This document shows positions 15,126 to 24,429 of a stretch of 64,000 bases of DNA, one piece after another. Within the stretch, counting starts at the first letter, position 1. The number at the start of each line of letters is the position of its first letter. The notes beneath the pieces were generated by a model that saw only the letters and a program-made list of their open reading frames with translations, was not told the origin of the DNA and did not search any database. The translations under genes were made by a program, and so were the position numbers. The stretch is taken from NCBI RefSeq assembly GCF_022549695.1, contig NZ_JAKZGS010000006.1, forward strand, positions 142,218 to 206,217, written 5' to 3'. The DNA is from Belliella calami (GTDB lineage: Bacteria > Bacteroidota > Bacteroidia > Cytophagales > Cyclobacteriaceae).

Positions 15126-16779
15126 CTATGAGCTTGCCGAACTCAACATACTCAGCATACAATTTCGCGTAAACAGAGACATTTGCTGGGATTGGTTCAT
15201 ATACTTTATCAAAGCCATTGCTCATCGCTTTGATAGCAGCTTCGGTGTTGGGATGGATGCCAGCTGCTACGGCAGCATACATGGCTGCTCCTAAAGCAGG
15301 GGCTTGTTCCGAAGTGGCTACTTTAATCGGCATGTTCAACACATCTGCCAAAGTCTGCATTACTAATGTTGACTTTTTGGCGACTCCACCTAGACCAATT
15401 ACAGCATCTATCTGCACACCTTCCTGACGGAACCTATCTACAATGCTCTTTGACCCAAAACTAATCGCTTCTACTAATGACTTGAATACTCTAGCGGCAT
15501 CAGAACCCATATTTAGGTTTCTGATAGCACCTTTCAATGCCTGATTGGCATCGGGGGTTCTTCTGCCATTGATCCAGTCAAGGGCCACTATTGTTGATTC
15601 AGATACTGGGATTTTAAGCGCATCCTCTGAAAGCTTGACGATGATTCTATCTTCAATCTCTGCTATCAAGTTATCTTTTTGCTCCTGAGTGATATGGTCA
15701 GAACTCTCAATCAATGCTATAGATGGCTTTATTACCAAACTTTTGAACCAAGCCAAAACGTCTCCGAAACCAGACTGCCCAGCCTCAAGTCCAATAGTAC
15801 CTGGAATCACAGAACCATCTACTTGGCCACAGATACCTGGAATCAGTTTATCACCCAGGGTTTCTTTGTTCGTCACCATGATGTCACAAGTAGATGTTCC
15901 CATCACTTTGATCAGGGTATTTTCCGTAATCTCTCCACCAACAGCACCTGCATGGGCATCAAAGGTCCCAACTGCGATAACTGTATCTTCAGACAAACCT
16001 AATTTCTCAGCCCATACTTTACTTAAATTTCCAGCGGCTTCATCAGAAGTAAAAGTATCAGAATAAAGTCTATCTTTCACTTCTGCCAAATATGGATCAA
16101 ACTTAGCCAAGAATTCTTTTGGTGGTAACCCACCCCAGCTTTCATGCCATAGCGCTTTGTGACCTGCGGCGCACCTGCTCCTTTTGAAAGTCAAAGGATC
16201 TGTGCTGCCTATCAAATTAGCCGTGATAAAATCACAATGCTCCATCCAAGAATATGCAGCATTTTTCACCGCTTCATCTTCTCTTACCACATGTAATATC
16301 TTCGCCCAAAACCATTCCGAGGAATAGATTCCTCCTTCATACTTTGTAAAATCCTCTCCTCCCCAAGTTCTTGCCACTTTATTGATTTCATCAGCTTCCT
16401 TGATAGCTGTATGATCTTTCCAAATGACCATCATGGCGTTGGGGTTTTCTGCAAATTCTGGCTTTAATGCCAAGGATTGCCCTTTTTCATCGACTGGCAT
16501 AGGTGATGAACCCGTGGTATCTACACAGATCGCCTTTACTTGTGCTTTATCAATATCCGCTTTTGCTAAGACTCCTTTGATAGTCTCTTCTAAACCTTCA
16601 AGGTGGTCCAAAGGATGCTGTCTAAATCTATTGGAAACGGGGTCACAGTATTTTCCGGCTTTCCATCTTGGATACCAATAGACATGGCTAGCCAAACAAT
16701 TCCCGTCAGCTGTATTCACCAAAACAGCCCTGACAGAGTCAGAGCCATAATCTAGACCAATTACATAATTATCATTCAT
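15118..16779 (-). CDS. araB: Ribulokinase
   Basis: FGGY-family carbohydrate kinase of 553 aa, the usual AraB length. The N-terminal ATPase motif is GLDYGSDSVRAVLV; other marks are CVDTTGSSPMP, the substrate loop YEGGIYSSEWFWAKI, and the C-terminal motifs GTSTCDIMV and GLGGVAKKSTLVMQ. It phosphorylates L-ribulose with ATP. It is cytoplasmic, after the GH97 gene in the operon; the normal neighbour araD is separated from it by the four-helix-bundle gene. Confidence 0.95.
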   Translation of the reverse strand: MNDNYVIGLDYGSDSVRAVLVNTADGNCLASHVYWYPRWKAGKYCDPVSNRFRQHPLDHLEGLEETIKGVLAKADIDKAQVKAICVDTTGSSPMPVDEKGQSLALKPEFAENPNAMMVIWKDHTAIKEADEINKVARTWGGEDFTKYEGGIYSSEWFWAKILHVVREDEAVKNAAYSWMEHCDFITANLIGSTDPLTFKRSRCAAGHKALWHESWGGLPPKEFLAKFDPYLAEVKDRLYSDTFTSDEAAGNLSKVWAEKLGLSEDTVIAVGTFDAHAGAVGGEITENTLIKVMGTSTCDIMVTNKETLGDKLIPGICGQVDGSVIPGTIGLEAGQSGFGDVLAWFKSLVIKPSIALIESSDHITQEQKDNLIAEIEDRIIVKLSEDALKIPVSESTIVALDWINGRRTPDANQALKGAIRNLNMGSDAARVFKSLVEAISFGSKSIVDRFRQEGVQIDAVIGLGGVAKKSTLVMQTLADVLNMPIKVATSEQAPALGAAMYAAVAAGIHPNTEAAIKAMSNGFDKVYEPIPANVSVYAKLYAEYVEFGKLIEG

Positions 16780-16898
16780 GTGTTTATATTTTATTTATTC
16801 ATTAGTCACATAAAATCTCGCATGGCTTTCCCCAATTTTATAGAGAGATCACAGTTTGTGATCTATTTTCATACTTGATTTCACTTCATTTATATTTT

Positions 16899-18863
16899 TC
16901 AGTTCTTAAAGTATAGAACAAAGCCTCCATTTGCTTTCATTTCAATTTCAACTTGCTTCTCATTCGCTAGGTTTTCTACTTTCCAAGATTGATCATCAGC
17001 GTCTGAAATTAAAGTTGCATTTTTGGGAGTAATACCTAATTTCTGCAAGTTAAGTGTTACTTTTTTGGTACCATCCTGTGCATTGATGCCTGCCAAATAC
17101 CAATCATCTCCACTCCTTCTTGCCATTACTGCAAAATCCCCCGGGAATCCATCTACGAATTTCACTTCATCCCAAGAAGATGGCAATAACTTGAGAAATT
17201 CTTTTACTTGAGAGTCTTGTAAAGCCATTCCTTCTGGCGACTCAGCATAATGTTGCACTCCTGAATAGAACAAAACTGAGAGCGCCAATTCGAAGCCTTT
17301 TGATGACCTTCTTTCAATCCCAGGGATTTCATGCAAAGACATTGGTGTGAAATCCATAGGATCATAAACATTTCTAGTAAATGGCAATATGGCCATGTGT
17401 CGAGGTGCTTCATCTGCAAAATCCTGTTCAAAGGTTATCATTTCAAAACCTTTGACAGCTTCAACTGTAACCAAATTTGGGTAGGTTCTATGCCAACCAC
17501 GAGGAAGTGTAGCCCCATGGAAATTCACGATAAGCCCTACTTTTGCGGCATCTTCCAAAATATCATGGTAATACTGCATTACACTTTGCCCGTCTCCTCC
17601 AAAAAAATCAATCTTCACCCCTTTTACTCCCAAGTCTTTGATTTTTTGAAATTCTGACATACGCATTTCTCGTGTCAGCAATTGGCTTTTTGGGGTGTAA
17701 GGAGTTGTGTTCCAATCACCAGCTGAATTGTACCACAATAACAAACCCACCGACTTACTCTCGGCATAAGCTGCCAATTCCCCAATTTTGTCATAGCCAA
17801 TATTTGTGTCCCAATTCACATCAACTAGACAGTATTCCCAGTTCATGTCAGCAGCATAATCAATGTGCTTCTCTTGGATATCATAGTAGATTGATTCATC
17901 TTTTCCCAAAGCCCAACTCCAAGAAGCTGCACCTGGAATGACAAAACCAAAATCCAAATCAATTCTTTGTGGAATAGCAAGGTCAGTTCCCAATGTGGAT
18001 TCTACAATGTCTTTTAGGCCACCAATAGCCAAAATCCTCCATGGACTTTCCCATGTACCGCTTGCAGTTGGAAGTACATTTCCGTCAAAAATTCTCTCTT
18101 GATCGGAAGGATAAGTAATTCTGTATTCACCATATGGTGACTCTGCCGCCAATCGACTTGCAGCATGATTTGGTTGAATACCAGTTTCAGAAAGCAGCAA
18201 CCAAGTATCTTCTGTTTGAAATAATGCTGGGTAAATCCACCCAGCAGCAATCGGAGATGGTGTGCCTACAGAAACTCCTTTTTGATAAGACTCTTCATAA
18301 GAAGGATTGGTTTTCTCCCAACCTGACTTTGGATCAGCCATAGGTTGAATCCATGCTTTGGCTGAGGCTTTGAAATTAAAAGTTGTCTTTTCTTCCACAA
18401 GAGCCACTTGCTCTTGGCCCAAATCTGGGAAAACATATTTGAAAGCAAGACCATTATCTGATAGCCTGAAGGCAATTTGGAACCACTTACCCTCAGAGTT
18501 TTTTAACTCAATTATATTTTCATTTGCGTTGTAATCGTGGCTTTTTTGTTTGCCATGTATCAAATCATAACTGTCTTTTACTGCTTTTGTCTCAGAAACA
18601 GATACTAATGCTAATCCTTGGGAAAAATCAAAATTTTCCCAAACCATTCCCAAACGAGATGCCTCCAAGATTTCTTCCTCTTCAAAAAACAAAGAATATA
18701 ACAATTCCCCTTCTACTAGTGAAATCTTCATTTTTGTTTTACCATCAGGACTTTCGAAAGTATTCTCCCCTTCCCCATTGGCACATGCAACAATGTAGAT
18801 GGACAAAACTGCTAATACAAATGCTTGAAGTTTTGAATTGAATTTAAAATATAATTTATTCAT
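16899..18863 (-). CDS. GH97 glycosidase, lipoprotein
   Basis: About 654 aa. Starting at 18863 puts the lipoprotein signal (KLYFKFNSKLQAFVLAVL, then IVAC) in normal position; an earlier in-frame ATG at 18896 adds 11 unlikely residues. The GH97 layout is complete: N-terminal beta-sandwich, central barrel (CLVDVNWDTNIGYDKI, GVKGVKIDFFGGDGQ, TVEAVKGFE) and C-terminal sandwich. The Asp in VKIDFFGGDG corresponds by position to the nucleophile of retaining members, so an alpha-galactosidase or beta-L-arabinopyranosidase is more likely than an inverting alpha-glucosidase. The arabinose context favours the arabinopyranosidase. That assignment is inference. Confidence 0.85.
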   Translation of the reverse strand: MNKLYFKFNSKLQAFVLAVLSIYIVACANGEGENTFESPDGKTKMKISLVEGELLYSLFFEEEEILEASRLGMVWENFDFSQGLALVSVSETKAVKDSYDLIHGKQKSHDYNANENIIELKNSEGKWFQIAFRLSDNGLAFKYVFPDLGQEQVALVEEKTTFNFKASAKAWIQPMADPKSGWEKTNPSYEESYQKGVSVGTPSPIAAGWIYPALFQTEDTWLLLSETGIQPNHAASRLAAESPYGEYRITYPSDQERIFDGNVLPTASGTWESPWRILAIGGLKDIVESTLGTDLAIPQRIDLDFGFVIPGAASWSWALGKDESIYYDIQEKHIDYAADMNWEYCLVDVNWDTNIGYDKIGELAAYAESKSVGLLLWYNSAGDWNTTPYTPKSQLLTREMRMSEFQKIKDLGVKGVKIDFFGGDGQSVMQYYHDILEDAAKVGLIVNFHGATLPRGWHRTYPNLVTVEAVKGFEMITFEQDFADEAPRHMAILPFTRNVYDPMDFTPMSLHEIPGIERRSSKGFELALSVLFYSGVQHYAESPEGMALQDSQVKEFLKLLPSSWDEVKFVDGFPGDFAVMARRSGDDWYLAGINAQDGTKKVTLNLQKLGITPKNATLISDADDQSWKVENLANEKQVEIEMKANGGFVLYFKN

Positions 18864-18898
18864 GTGCTTGGTTTGTTTTGAAATCATTTTAACCAACT

Positions 18899-18927
18899 AG
18901 GTTAACAGCTGAATCAGCTGTTAACCT
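18899..18927. other. Perfect 14-bp intercistronic hairpin
   Basis: AGGTTAACAGCTGA (18899-18912) and its exact complement (18914-18927) share a single central A. It lies between the GH51 stop and the GH97 start inside the operon. On the transcribed strand no U-run follows, so it may stabilise or process the mRNA and not terminate it. Confidence 0.6.
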
Positions 18928-18954
18928 TTAATGATTTTTTTTTGGAGCTTCTGC

Positions 18955-20502
18955 CTACTTTGCTCTTAGCATTACCACTGAATTTGCAGGGACTGAAACT
19001 TTAAGATTTTCCTTATTCAACTTAAAATCCTTAAAATCAGCTTTTTTCACTACCTCTTTATTTTCGAAAGTGTTGTGTGAATTGATTGCAGGAGCTGTGA
19101 TAAATTCCGCAGTCACAGACTTCGCATCAATCCCTCTAAGGACTACATCCAAGTCAATTTTCTTATCAGGATTAATATTTGCAATACTGATATTTACCGT
19201 TCCATCCTCTGATCTTGATGTGGATACATTCAGTGCTTCCATTTTTTCTTTGCCAAAACTCACTTCTTCAGATTTCAAATCATGAGAAAGCAAAGTTGCA
19301 TCCTTGTGAGGCTTATATAGATCAAACACATGGTAGGTAGGAGTCAAAATCATCTCTGTTTCATTGGTCAAAATCACCGCTTGAAGTACATTTACCGTCT
19401 GTGCTAAATTTGCCATGTGCAATCTTTCTGCATGTTTATTGAAAATGTTGAGAGAAATAGCTGCTACATGTGCGTCACGCATAGTGTTTTGTTGATAGAG
19501 GAAACCTGGGTTTGTACCTGGCTCAACTTGGAACCAAGTGCCCCACTCATCAAGGATAATCCCAATTCTCTTTTCCGGATCATACTTGTCCATAATCGTA
19601 CTGTGCTTAGTAAGCAATTCATCTACACGTGCAGCCTTTCTAAGGGTTTCTAAGTACTCCTGCTTATCAAATTCTGTAGCTTTCCCTTTGTTTTCCCATG
19701 TTCCAGTCACAGTATAATAATGTAAAGAAAGACCGTCCATCATGTGCAAGGGAATATTTTTCATCAATACATCCGTCCAATTTAAATCCCAGTCATTTGC
19801 ACCACCTGCTATTTTATACAATTTAGAACCTTCATAATTTCTGGCAAATGTGGCATATCTTCTATATTCATTAGCGTAATATTCAGGAGTCATATTTCCT
19901 CCACAACCCCAGCTTTCATTACCTACACCCCAGTATTTGATTTTCCATGGCTCTTCTTGACCATTTTTTCTTCGCAAATCGGCCATGGGACTCACTCCAT
20001 CAAAATTGATGTATTCAATCCACTTGGACATTTCCTCCACGGATCCACTCCCTACATTACCCGTGATATAAGGTTCTGTTCCGATTTTTTCAACAAAATT
20101 CATAAATTCATGTGTGCCAAAAGAGTTGTCTTCTGTCACTCCACCCCAATGGGTATTCACCATCTTAGGTCTTTCGGAAGGATCTCCGATACCATCTGTC
20201 CAATGATATTCATCTGCAAAGCATCCTCCTGGCCATCTCAAATTTGGGATTTCCAGATTGATCAAAGCCTGCATCACATCTTTTCTGTAGCCATCTTCAT
20301 TGGGAACATTAGAGTCAGGCCCCACCCAAATCCCTCCATATATACTTCTACCCAAATGTTCTGCAAAGTGTCCGTATATATGTTTGTTGATTTTGATGTC
20401 GCCTTGATCGGCATTTACTATTAGGCGATTTTGAGCTGGGGATAAGAAAGAAACGAGCATTGCAGCCAGTACCATTATCCCTTTTAGGCTTTTTGTAATC
20501 AT
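18955..20502 (-). CDS. GH51 alpha-L-arabinofuranosidase, exported
   Basis: 515 aa with a Sec signal peptide (hydrophobic run, cleavage after SPAQ). The barrel carries the acid/base Glu in [12 protein letters not shown] and the nucleophile Glu in [11 protein letters not shown], plus [13 protein letters not shown] near the active site. A C-terminal beta domain ends in [11 protein letters not shown]. It removes terminal alpha-L-arabinofuranose from arabinan and arabino-oligosaccharides in the periplasm. It is one of two GH51 paralogues in the locus; they differ clearly in sequence and probably split 1,2/1,3 and 1,5 linkages (inference). Confidence 0.92.
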   Translation of the reverse strand: MITKSLKGIMVLAAMLVSFLSPAQNRLIVNADQGDIKINKHIYGHFAEHLGRSIYGGIWVGPDSNVPNEDGYRKDVMQALINLEIPNLRWPGGCFADEYHWTDGIGDPSERPKMVNTHWGGVTEDNSFGTHEFMNFVEKIGTEPYITGNVGSGSVEEMSKWIEYINFDGVSPMADLRRKNGQEEPWKIKYWGVGNESWGCGGNMTPEYYANEYRRYATFARNYEGSKLYKIAGGANDWDLNWTDVLMKNIPLHMMDGLSLHYYTVTGTWENKGKATEFDKQEYLETLRKAARVDELLTKHSTIMDKYDPEKRIGIILDEWGTWFQVEPGTNPGFLYQQNTMRDAHVAAISLNIFNKHAERLHMANLAQTVNVLQAVILTNETEMILTPTYHVFDLYKPHKDATLLSHDLKSEEVSFGKEKMEALNVSTSRSEDGTVNISIANINPDKKIDLDVVLRGIDAKSVTAEFITAPAINSHNTFENKEVVKKADFKDFKLNKENLKVSVPANSVVMLRAK

Positions 20503-20547
20503 GTGTATGTAATTAAAGGTTTATTTATTTGATTCGATTATTCGGTT

Positions 20548-22896
20548 TTATTTTAACAATCTGATATAATGTATTCTCTCAGTTTCCTTTCCATCAATGC
20601 TATCAAACTTTAATTCAATTTCCTCTGCATTGATCTCGGAAATATCGTAATCTCTATCCACTACTTTATTGAATTCTTCAGGGGAAAATTTCTCTGCGAT
20701 CAAAAGTTCTCCATTGATCGTCACCTTGAATGGGTTACCATCACTTCCAGTCAAATAAGAAATCCTCAATGTTTTTGCTGTTCCAGCAGGATTTTTCAAG
20801 TCATATTGAAAAGTAGATTTGGTACTTCTCCAGAAAAGCCCATTTTCCTGACCCGTAAGGCTACTTACAGCTTTGAAATTATGTTCAGATTCTGGCTGCT
20901 GTTCACCTGAAGCAACTTTATCGATTGTTTGAGATTCGAGCTTCAATATCAATTCGTCTTTTGATTGAAGATCTTTTTTGAAGCTTTCCACTTCACCTTC
21001 ACTTAAGATCGGCCAATAGACTTGATAGCGGCTTTCATGGATTGTATAGAAAGGAATAAGGCTAACTGACTCAGTATTGGCATGGAAGTCGTTTTGCGCC
21101 AAATAAAATTTAAATTCATCATTGGCTTTTACAGGCAAAACAATTTGATCTGTCTTCTTCAAAATATCAGTCTGAAAGATCGGATACATTTTTCCAGTCG
21201 CGACATGTCCCATCCTGCTGTCATCAGCAAATAAACCCTTCAACTCATCCCTTCCTGATTCAGCTGCCAGGACCATCGGCCCATGGACGAATGATGCCCA
21301 AGGAGACCCATCAGCCAAATATTCAACTTTCGTATGCATGGGTAAGGACACATTTACTTGATCTTTGGATTTCCATTTTCTGGAGATGATTACATATCCA
21401 TCTTTTGATAATGTGACTGGAAAATCTTTTCCATTCACCTTCACTTCCATTTCACCTCCATTGACCCAATTTGGATACCTGATTTTGAGGTTGAATTTCT
21501 TTTTTCCTTTGTGGTCAAATTTTATGGTAGTATTTTCTGAATAGGGAAAACTTGTTTCTTGAATCACTTTAATTCCCTTTTCTTCCCAGTTCAATTCAGA
21601 AGCTATAAATAAATTCACAAATAAGTCATCGTTCTTGTGTGCATAGATCACCTGACCATATTTGGCATGATTTTCCAAACCTGACCCTACACAACACCAG
21701 AAATTCTCATGTGGCTGCGAATACACTCTGTAATGTTTGGGACGCATGGGTGTGAAATAGACAAAGCCACCTTTGTCAGGATGTTGGGATGAAAGAATAT
21801 GGTTGAACAATGCCCTTTCATAGTAATCAATGTACTTTCTGTCCGGACTGCTTTCAAACAGCTTTTCAGAAAGGCGCATCATGTTATATGTGTTGCAGGT
21901 TTCTGGTCCTTGATCGGAAGAAAGCATAGATGAAAAATCATCTTTTGGGTGAAAATGCTCCCTTACGCTATTTCCACCTACAGAAACAGACCTTTGATTG
22001 ACCACATTTTCCCAAAAATAGGTAGCTGAATTATTCCACTTATTTTCTTCAGAAAGCTGTGCTATTCTCTGAAAACCTATCACTTTTGGGATCTGTGTAT
22101 TGGCATGCATTCCCGTCAAATTATCTTCTTGCTTTGCCAAAGGACCCAAAATGATGTTGTGGGACATTTTTTCAGCCAAGATTAGGTATTTTTTGTCCCC
22201 GGTCAAGTCTGCTACATCAGCAAACACTTCATTCATACCACCATGTTCACTGATAAGCATTTCCTGAAACTGTACTTCTGAAAGATCCCTGGTCAATTCA
22301 TAAAACCAATCAGACAACTTGATAAGCATTTCTCTTGCATCTTGATTTCCACCAATCAAGTTAGCATCTCTCAAACCAGCATAAATCTTATGGATGTTGT
22401 AAAGTGGAACCCATCTGTCGTTGAGAGAGAATCCACCAGCTTTGATCTTTCCTTCCTTGATTTCATTCCAGATCTTTTGACCATTAGGTACGCCACCTAA
22501 GTAGCCATTTCCATTTTTTTCCTGAGCCAAATTCAGCTGCTCTATCATATAATCCAAGCGACCCTTGATCTCGGTATCACCAGTAGAGGCATACATCATG
22601 GCCAGTGCAGAAAGGTAATGTCCACCAATGTGTCCATCCAATCCTGTATTCTCCCAGTTACCGTAATTCTCAGCTTTCCATTCTATCCCTGCATCTTTCA
22701 TATATGGAGCGAGAAGCCTATCTACATCCATTTCAAGAATGTATTTTTTATCTACTTCCTGTGCCTGTTTAAATGGACTTTCAAGCAATAAAACTTGATC
22801 CAAAGGAAAAAACTGAACACGGTCTGATTGTGCAAAAGATGAAGTGCAAAGACAAACGATAAATAAGATGTAGATAGGTTTCAAAGTGCTGCTCAT
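20548..22896 (-). CDS. GH127/GH146-type beta-L-arabinofuranosidase (DUF1680)
   Basis: 782 aa with a Sec signal peptide (FIVCLCTSSFAQ). The (alpha/alpha)6 barrel carries the zinc/cysteine catalytic site of this clan: GPETCNTYNMMRLSE (Glu and Cys ligands) and NFWCCVGSGLENHAKYG, where the first Cys of the CC pair is the expected nucleophile. DNQ-free N-terminal motifs such as GHIGGHYLSALAMM are typical. It cleaves beta-L-arabinofuranosyl residues, found at the tips of pectic arabinan or on hydroxyproline glycans. The length and C-terminal domains resemble GH146 as much as GH127; I cannot separate the two by eye. Confidence 0.9.
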   Translation of the reverse strand: MSSTLKPIYILFIVCLCTSSFAQSDRVQFFPLDQVLLLESPFKQAQEVDKKYILEMDVDRLLAPYMKDAGIEWKAENYGNWENTGLDGHIGGHYLSALAMMYASTGDTEIKGRLDYMIEQLNLAQEKNGNGYLGGVPNGQKIWNEIKEGKIKAGGFSLNDRWVPLYNIHKIYAGLRDANLIGGNQDAREMLIKLSDWFYELTRDLSEVQFQEMLISEHGGMNEVFADVADLTGDKKYLILAEKMSHNIILGPLAKQEDNLTGMHANTQIPKVIGFQRIAQLSEENKWNNSATYFWENVVNQRSVSVGGNSVREHFHPKDDFSSMLSSDQGPETCNTYNMMRLSEKLFESSPDRKYIDYYERALFNHILSSQHPDKGGFVYFTPMRPKHYRVYSQPHENFWCCVGSGLENHAKYGQVIYAHKNDDLFVNLFIASELNWEEKGIKVIQETSFPYSENTTIKFDHKGKKKFNLKIRYPNWVNGGEMEVKVNGKDFPVTLSKDGYVIISRKWKSKDQVNVSLPMHTKVEYLADGSPWASFVHGPMVLAAESGRDELKGLFADDSRMGHVATGKMYPIFQTDILKKTDQIVLPVKANDEFKFYLAQNDFHANTESVSLIPFYTIHESRYQVYWPILSEGEVESFKKDLQSKDELILKLESQTIDKVASGEQQPESEHNFKAVSSLTGQENGLFWRSTKSTFQYDLKNPAGTAKTLRISYLTGSDGNPFKVTINGELLIAEKFSPEEFNKVVDRDYDISEINAEEIELKFDSIDGKETERIHYIRLLK

Positions 22897-22902
22897 AGTT
22901 TT

Positions 22903-24417
22903 CTATTTTTTTTTGGCCCAAATGGCCGTTCCTTCATTATTTAAACCAGTATATATTATAGTTTCTTTTCTTTTCTCCCAATCATACTCGTTGTCCACAT
23001 AGACTTTGTCTGTGAAAGCACCATTTCCGTAATTAAGAGTCAACCATGGCTTTTCATAAGTCCAAACATTTCCAGAATCATTACCAATACTTCCATCTGC
23101 ATTTAGAGTAAGATCAGCAGATACTTGAAGGTCTGGCAGGAATTGTTCTTCTGCATATCCTGGAACTATTCTATAGCCAAGAATAATCTGTTCCCAAGTC
23201 CCAACCAAATCATCTCTTTGGATATCTTTCATTGGTAAGTTTGCATATCGCTGAGGTGAGGCTACTGGCCATCCATCTTCTGTCCAGTATAATTTTCTGA
23301 CATGCTTGATCATATAAAATCTATCAGCAGTCGGCCTTCCCTGATGTGCAATGTAGAATTGATCCCCATCTCTAAACACAGCATTATGAGCTACACCCTG
23401 CCAACCTGCATGATCTTGGAATTTATATGGAGCAACGATCATAGGTACATTATCCTGTTCTCCGTTCATGTCTAGACCATTGAAATCCAAAAATGGACCA
23501 GTTGGACTTGTGGATCTTCCTACACGAATATTGTACTTGGATTCCAACCAATCATAAGATAGGAACATATAATAAAAGCCTGTTGCTTCATTATAGATCA
23601 CTTCAGGAGCTTCTATATTTCCATTAATTCTACTACCAGCAAAACCTCTCTGAACAACCCTAAATCCTTTATCGTTATTAGTTTTTGCAAGTCCTGTTTC
23701 TGGATTTAGCTCCATCACATAGAGGCCGTCAAAAGCCGACCCGTAATACATCCAATGCTTTCCATCCTTATCAACTATAACAGCAGGATCAATGGCATTT
23801 GTCATAGGAATATTGGTATTGGAAGTCACTACAAGACCTTTTTCTACCCAAGGACCTTCTACATTATCAGAAGTCAAAAGACCAATTGCACTTAGTTTGA
23901 ATATTGAGGAAGATTGTGAATAATATAATCTAAATTCTTCTCCGATCTTGATAATATAAGGGGCCCAGACATTTTCAAAAGGCTCACCGCCATTTTGCCT
24001 AATATAATTCACTCCTTGTTGTGGTCTTCCACTGGTAGCCCAGCCTCTGAATTCCCAAGTCACCAAATCTCTAGACCTTCTTACCTGCATTCCTACTCTT
24101 GAAAGTGCCTGTCCATATGCTACATCTGTCCCAAAACTGTAAAACCATTCACCTTCTTTGATTACAGCAGGATCATGGGAATTGTATGGACCCCATTGAT
24201 TAGCAAACTGAAATGAGGATATCTGTCCATAAAAATCCTGGATTTCGGATAGTGGCACAGGAATACCTTCAACAATGTTGTTGTTTACACCTGTAGGAGG
24301 TGGAGTGGTCACATCTGGCCTATCTTCTAAATTACCATCACAAGAAATTGATAAACCACTCAGAATAATTAAGCTGAGAACAAAATAAAATGGGGACTTG
24401 AACTTCATAGTCTTCAT
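22903..24417 (-). CDS. GH43 endo-alpha-1,5-L-arabinanase-like lipoprotein
   Basis: 504 aa lipoprotein (LSGLSISC, lipid on Cys near residue 26). GH43 propeller with catalytic Asp in YNSHDPAVIKEGEW, Asp in NAIDPAVIVDKDGKHW and Glu in GNIEAPEVIYNEATG. A C-terminal beta domain of about 110 aa (from DLVGTWEQIILGYR) matches the GH43 C-terminal domain of extracellular endo-arabinanases. It is probably surface-exposed, cutting the arabinan backbone to oligosaccharides for SusC/SusD. Six bp separate it from the GH127/146 gene. Confidence 0.9.
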   Translation of the reverse strand: MKTMKFKSPFYFVLSLIILSGLSISCDGNLEDRPDVTTPPPTGVNNNIVEGIPVPLSEIQDFYGQISSFQFANQWGPYNSHDPAVIKEGEWFYSFGTDVAYGQALSRVGMQVRRSRDLVTWEFRGWATSGRPQQGVNYIRQNGGEPFENVWAPYIIKIGEEFRLYYSQSSSIFKLSAIGLLTSDNVEGPWVEKGLVVTSNTNIPMTNAIDPAVIVDKDGKHWMYYGSAFDGLYVMELNPETGLAKTNNDKGFRVVQRGFAGSRINGNIEAPEVIYNEATGFYYMFLSYDWLESKYNIRVGRSTSPTGPFLDFNGLDMNGEQDNVPMIVAPYKFQDHAGWQGVAHNAVFRDGDQFYIAHQGRPTADRFYMIKHVRKLYWTEDGWPVASPQRYANLPMKDIQRDDLVGTWEQIILGYRIVPGYAEEQFLPDLQVSADLTLNADGSIGNDSGNVWTYEKPWLTLNYGNGAFTDKVYVDNEYDWEKRKETIIYTGLNNEGTAIWAKKK

Positions 24418-24429
24418 GTTTAGTATTTG

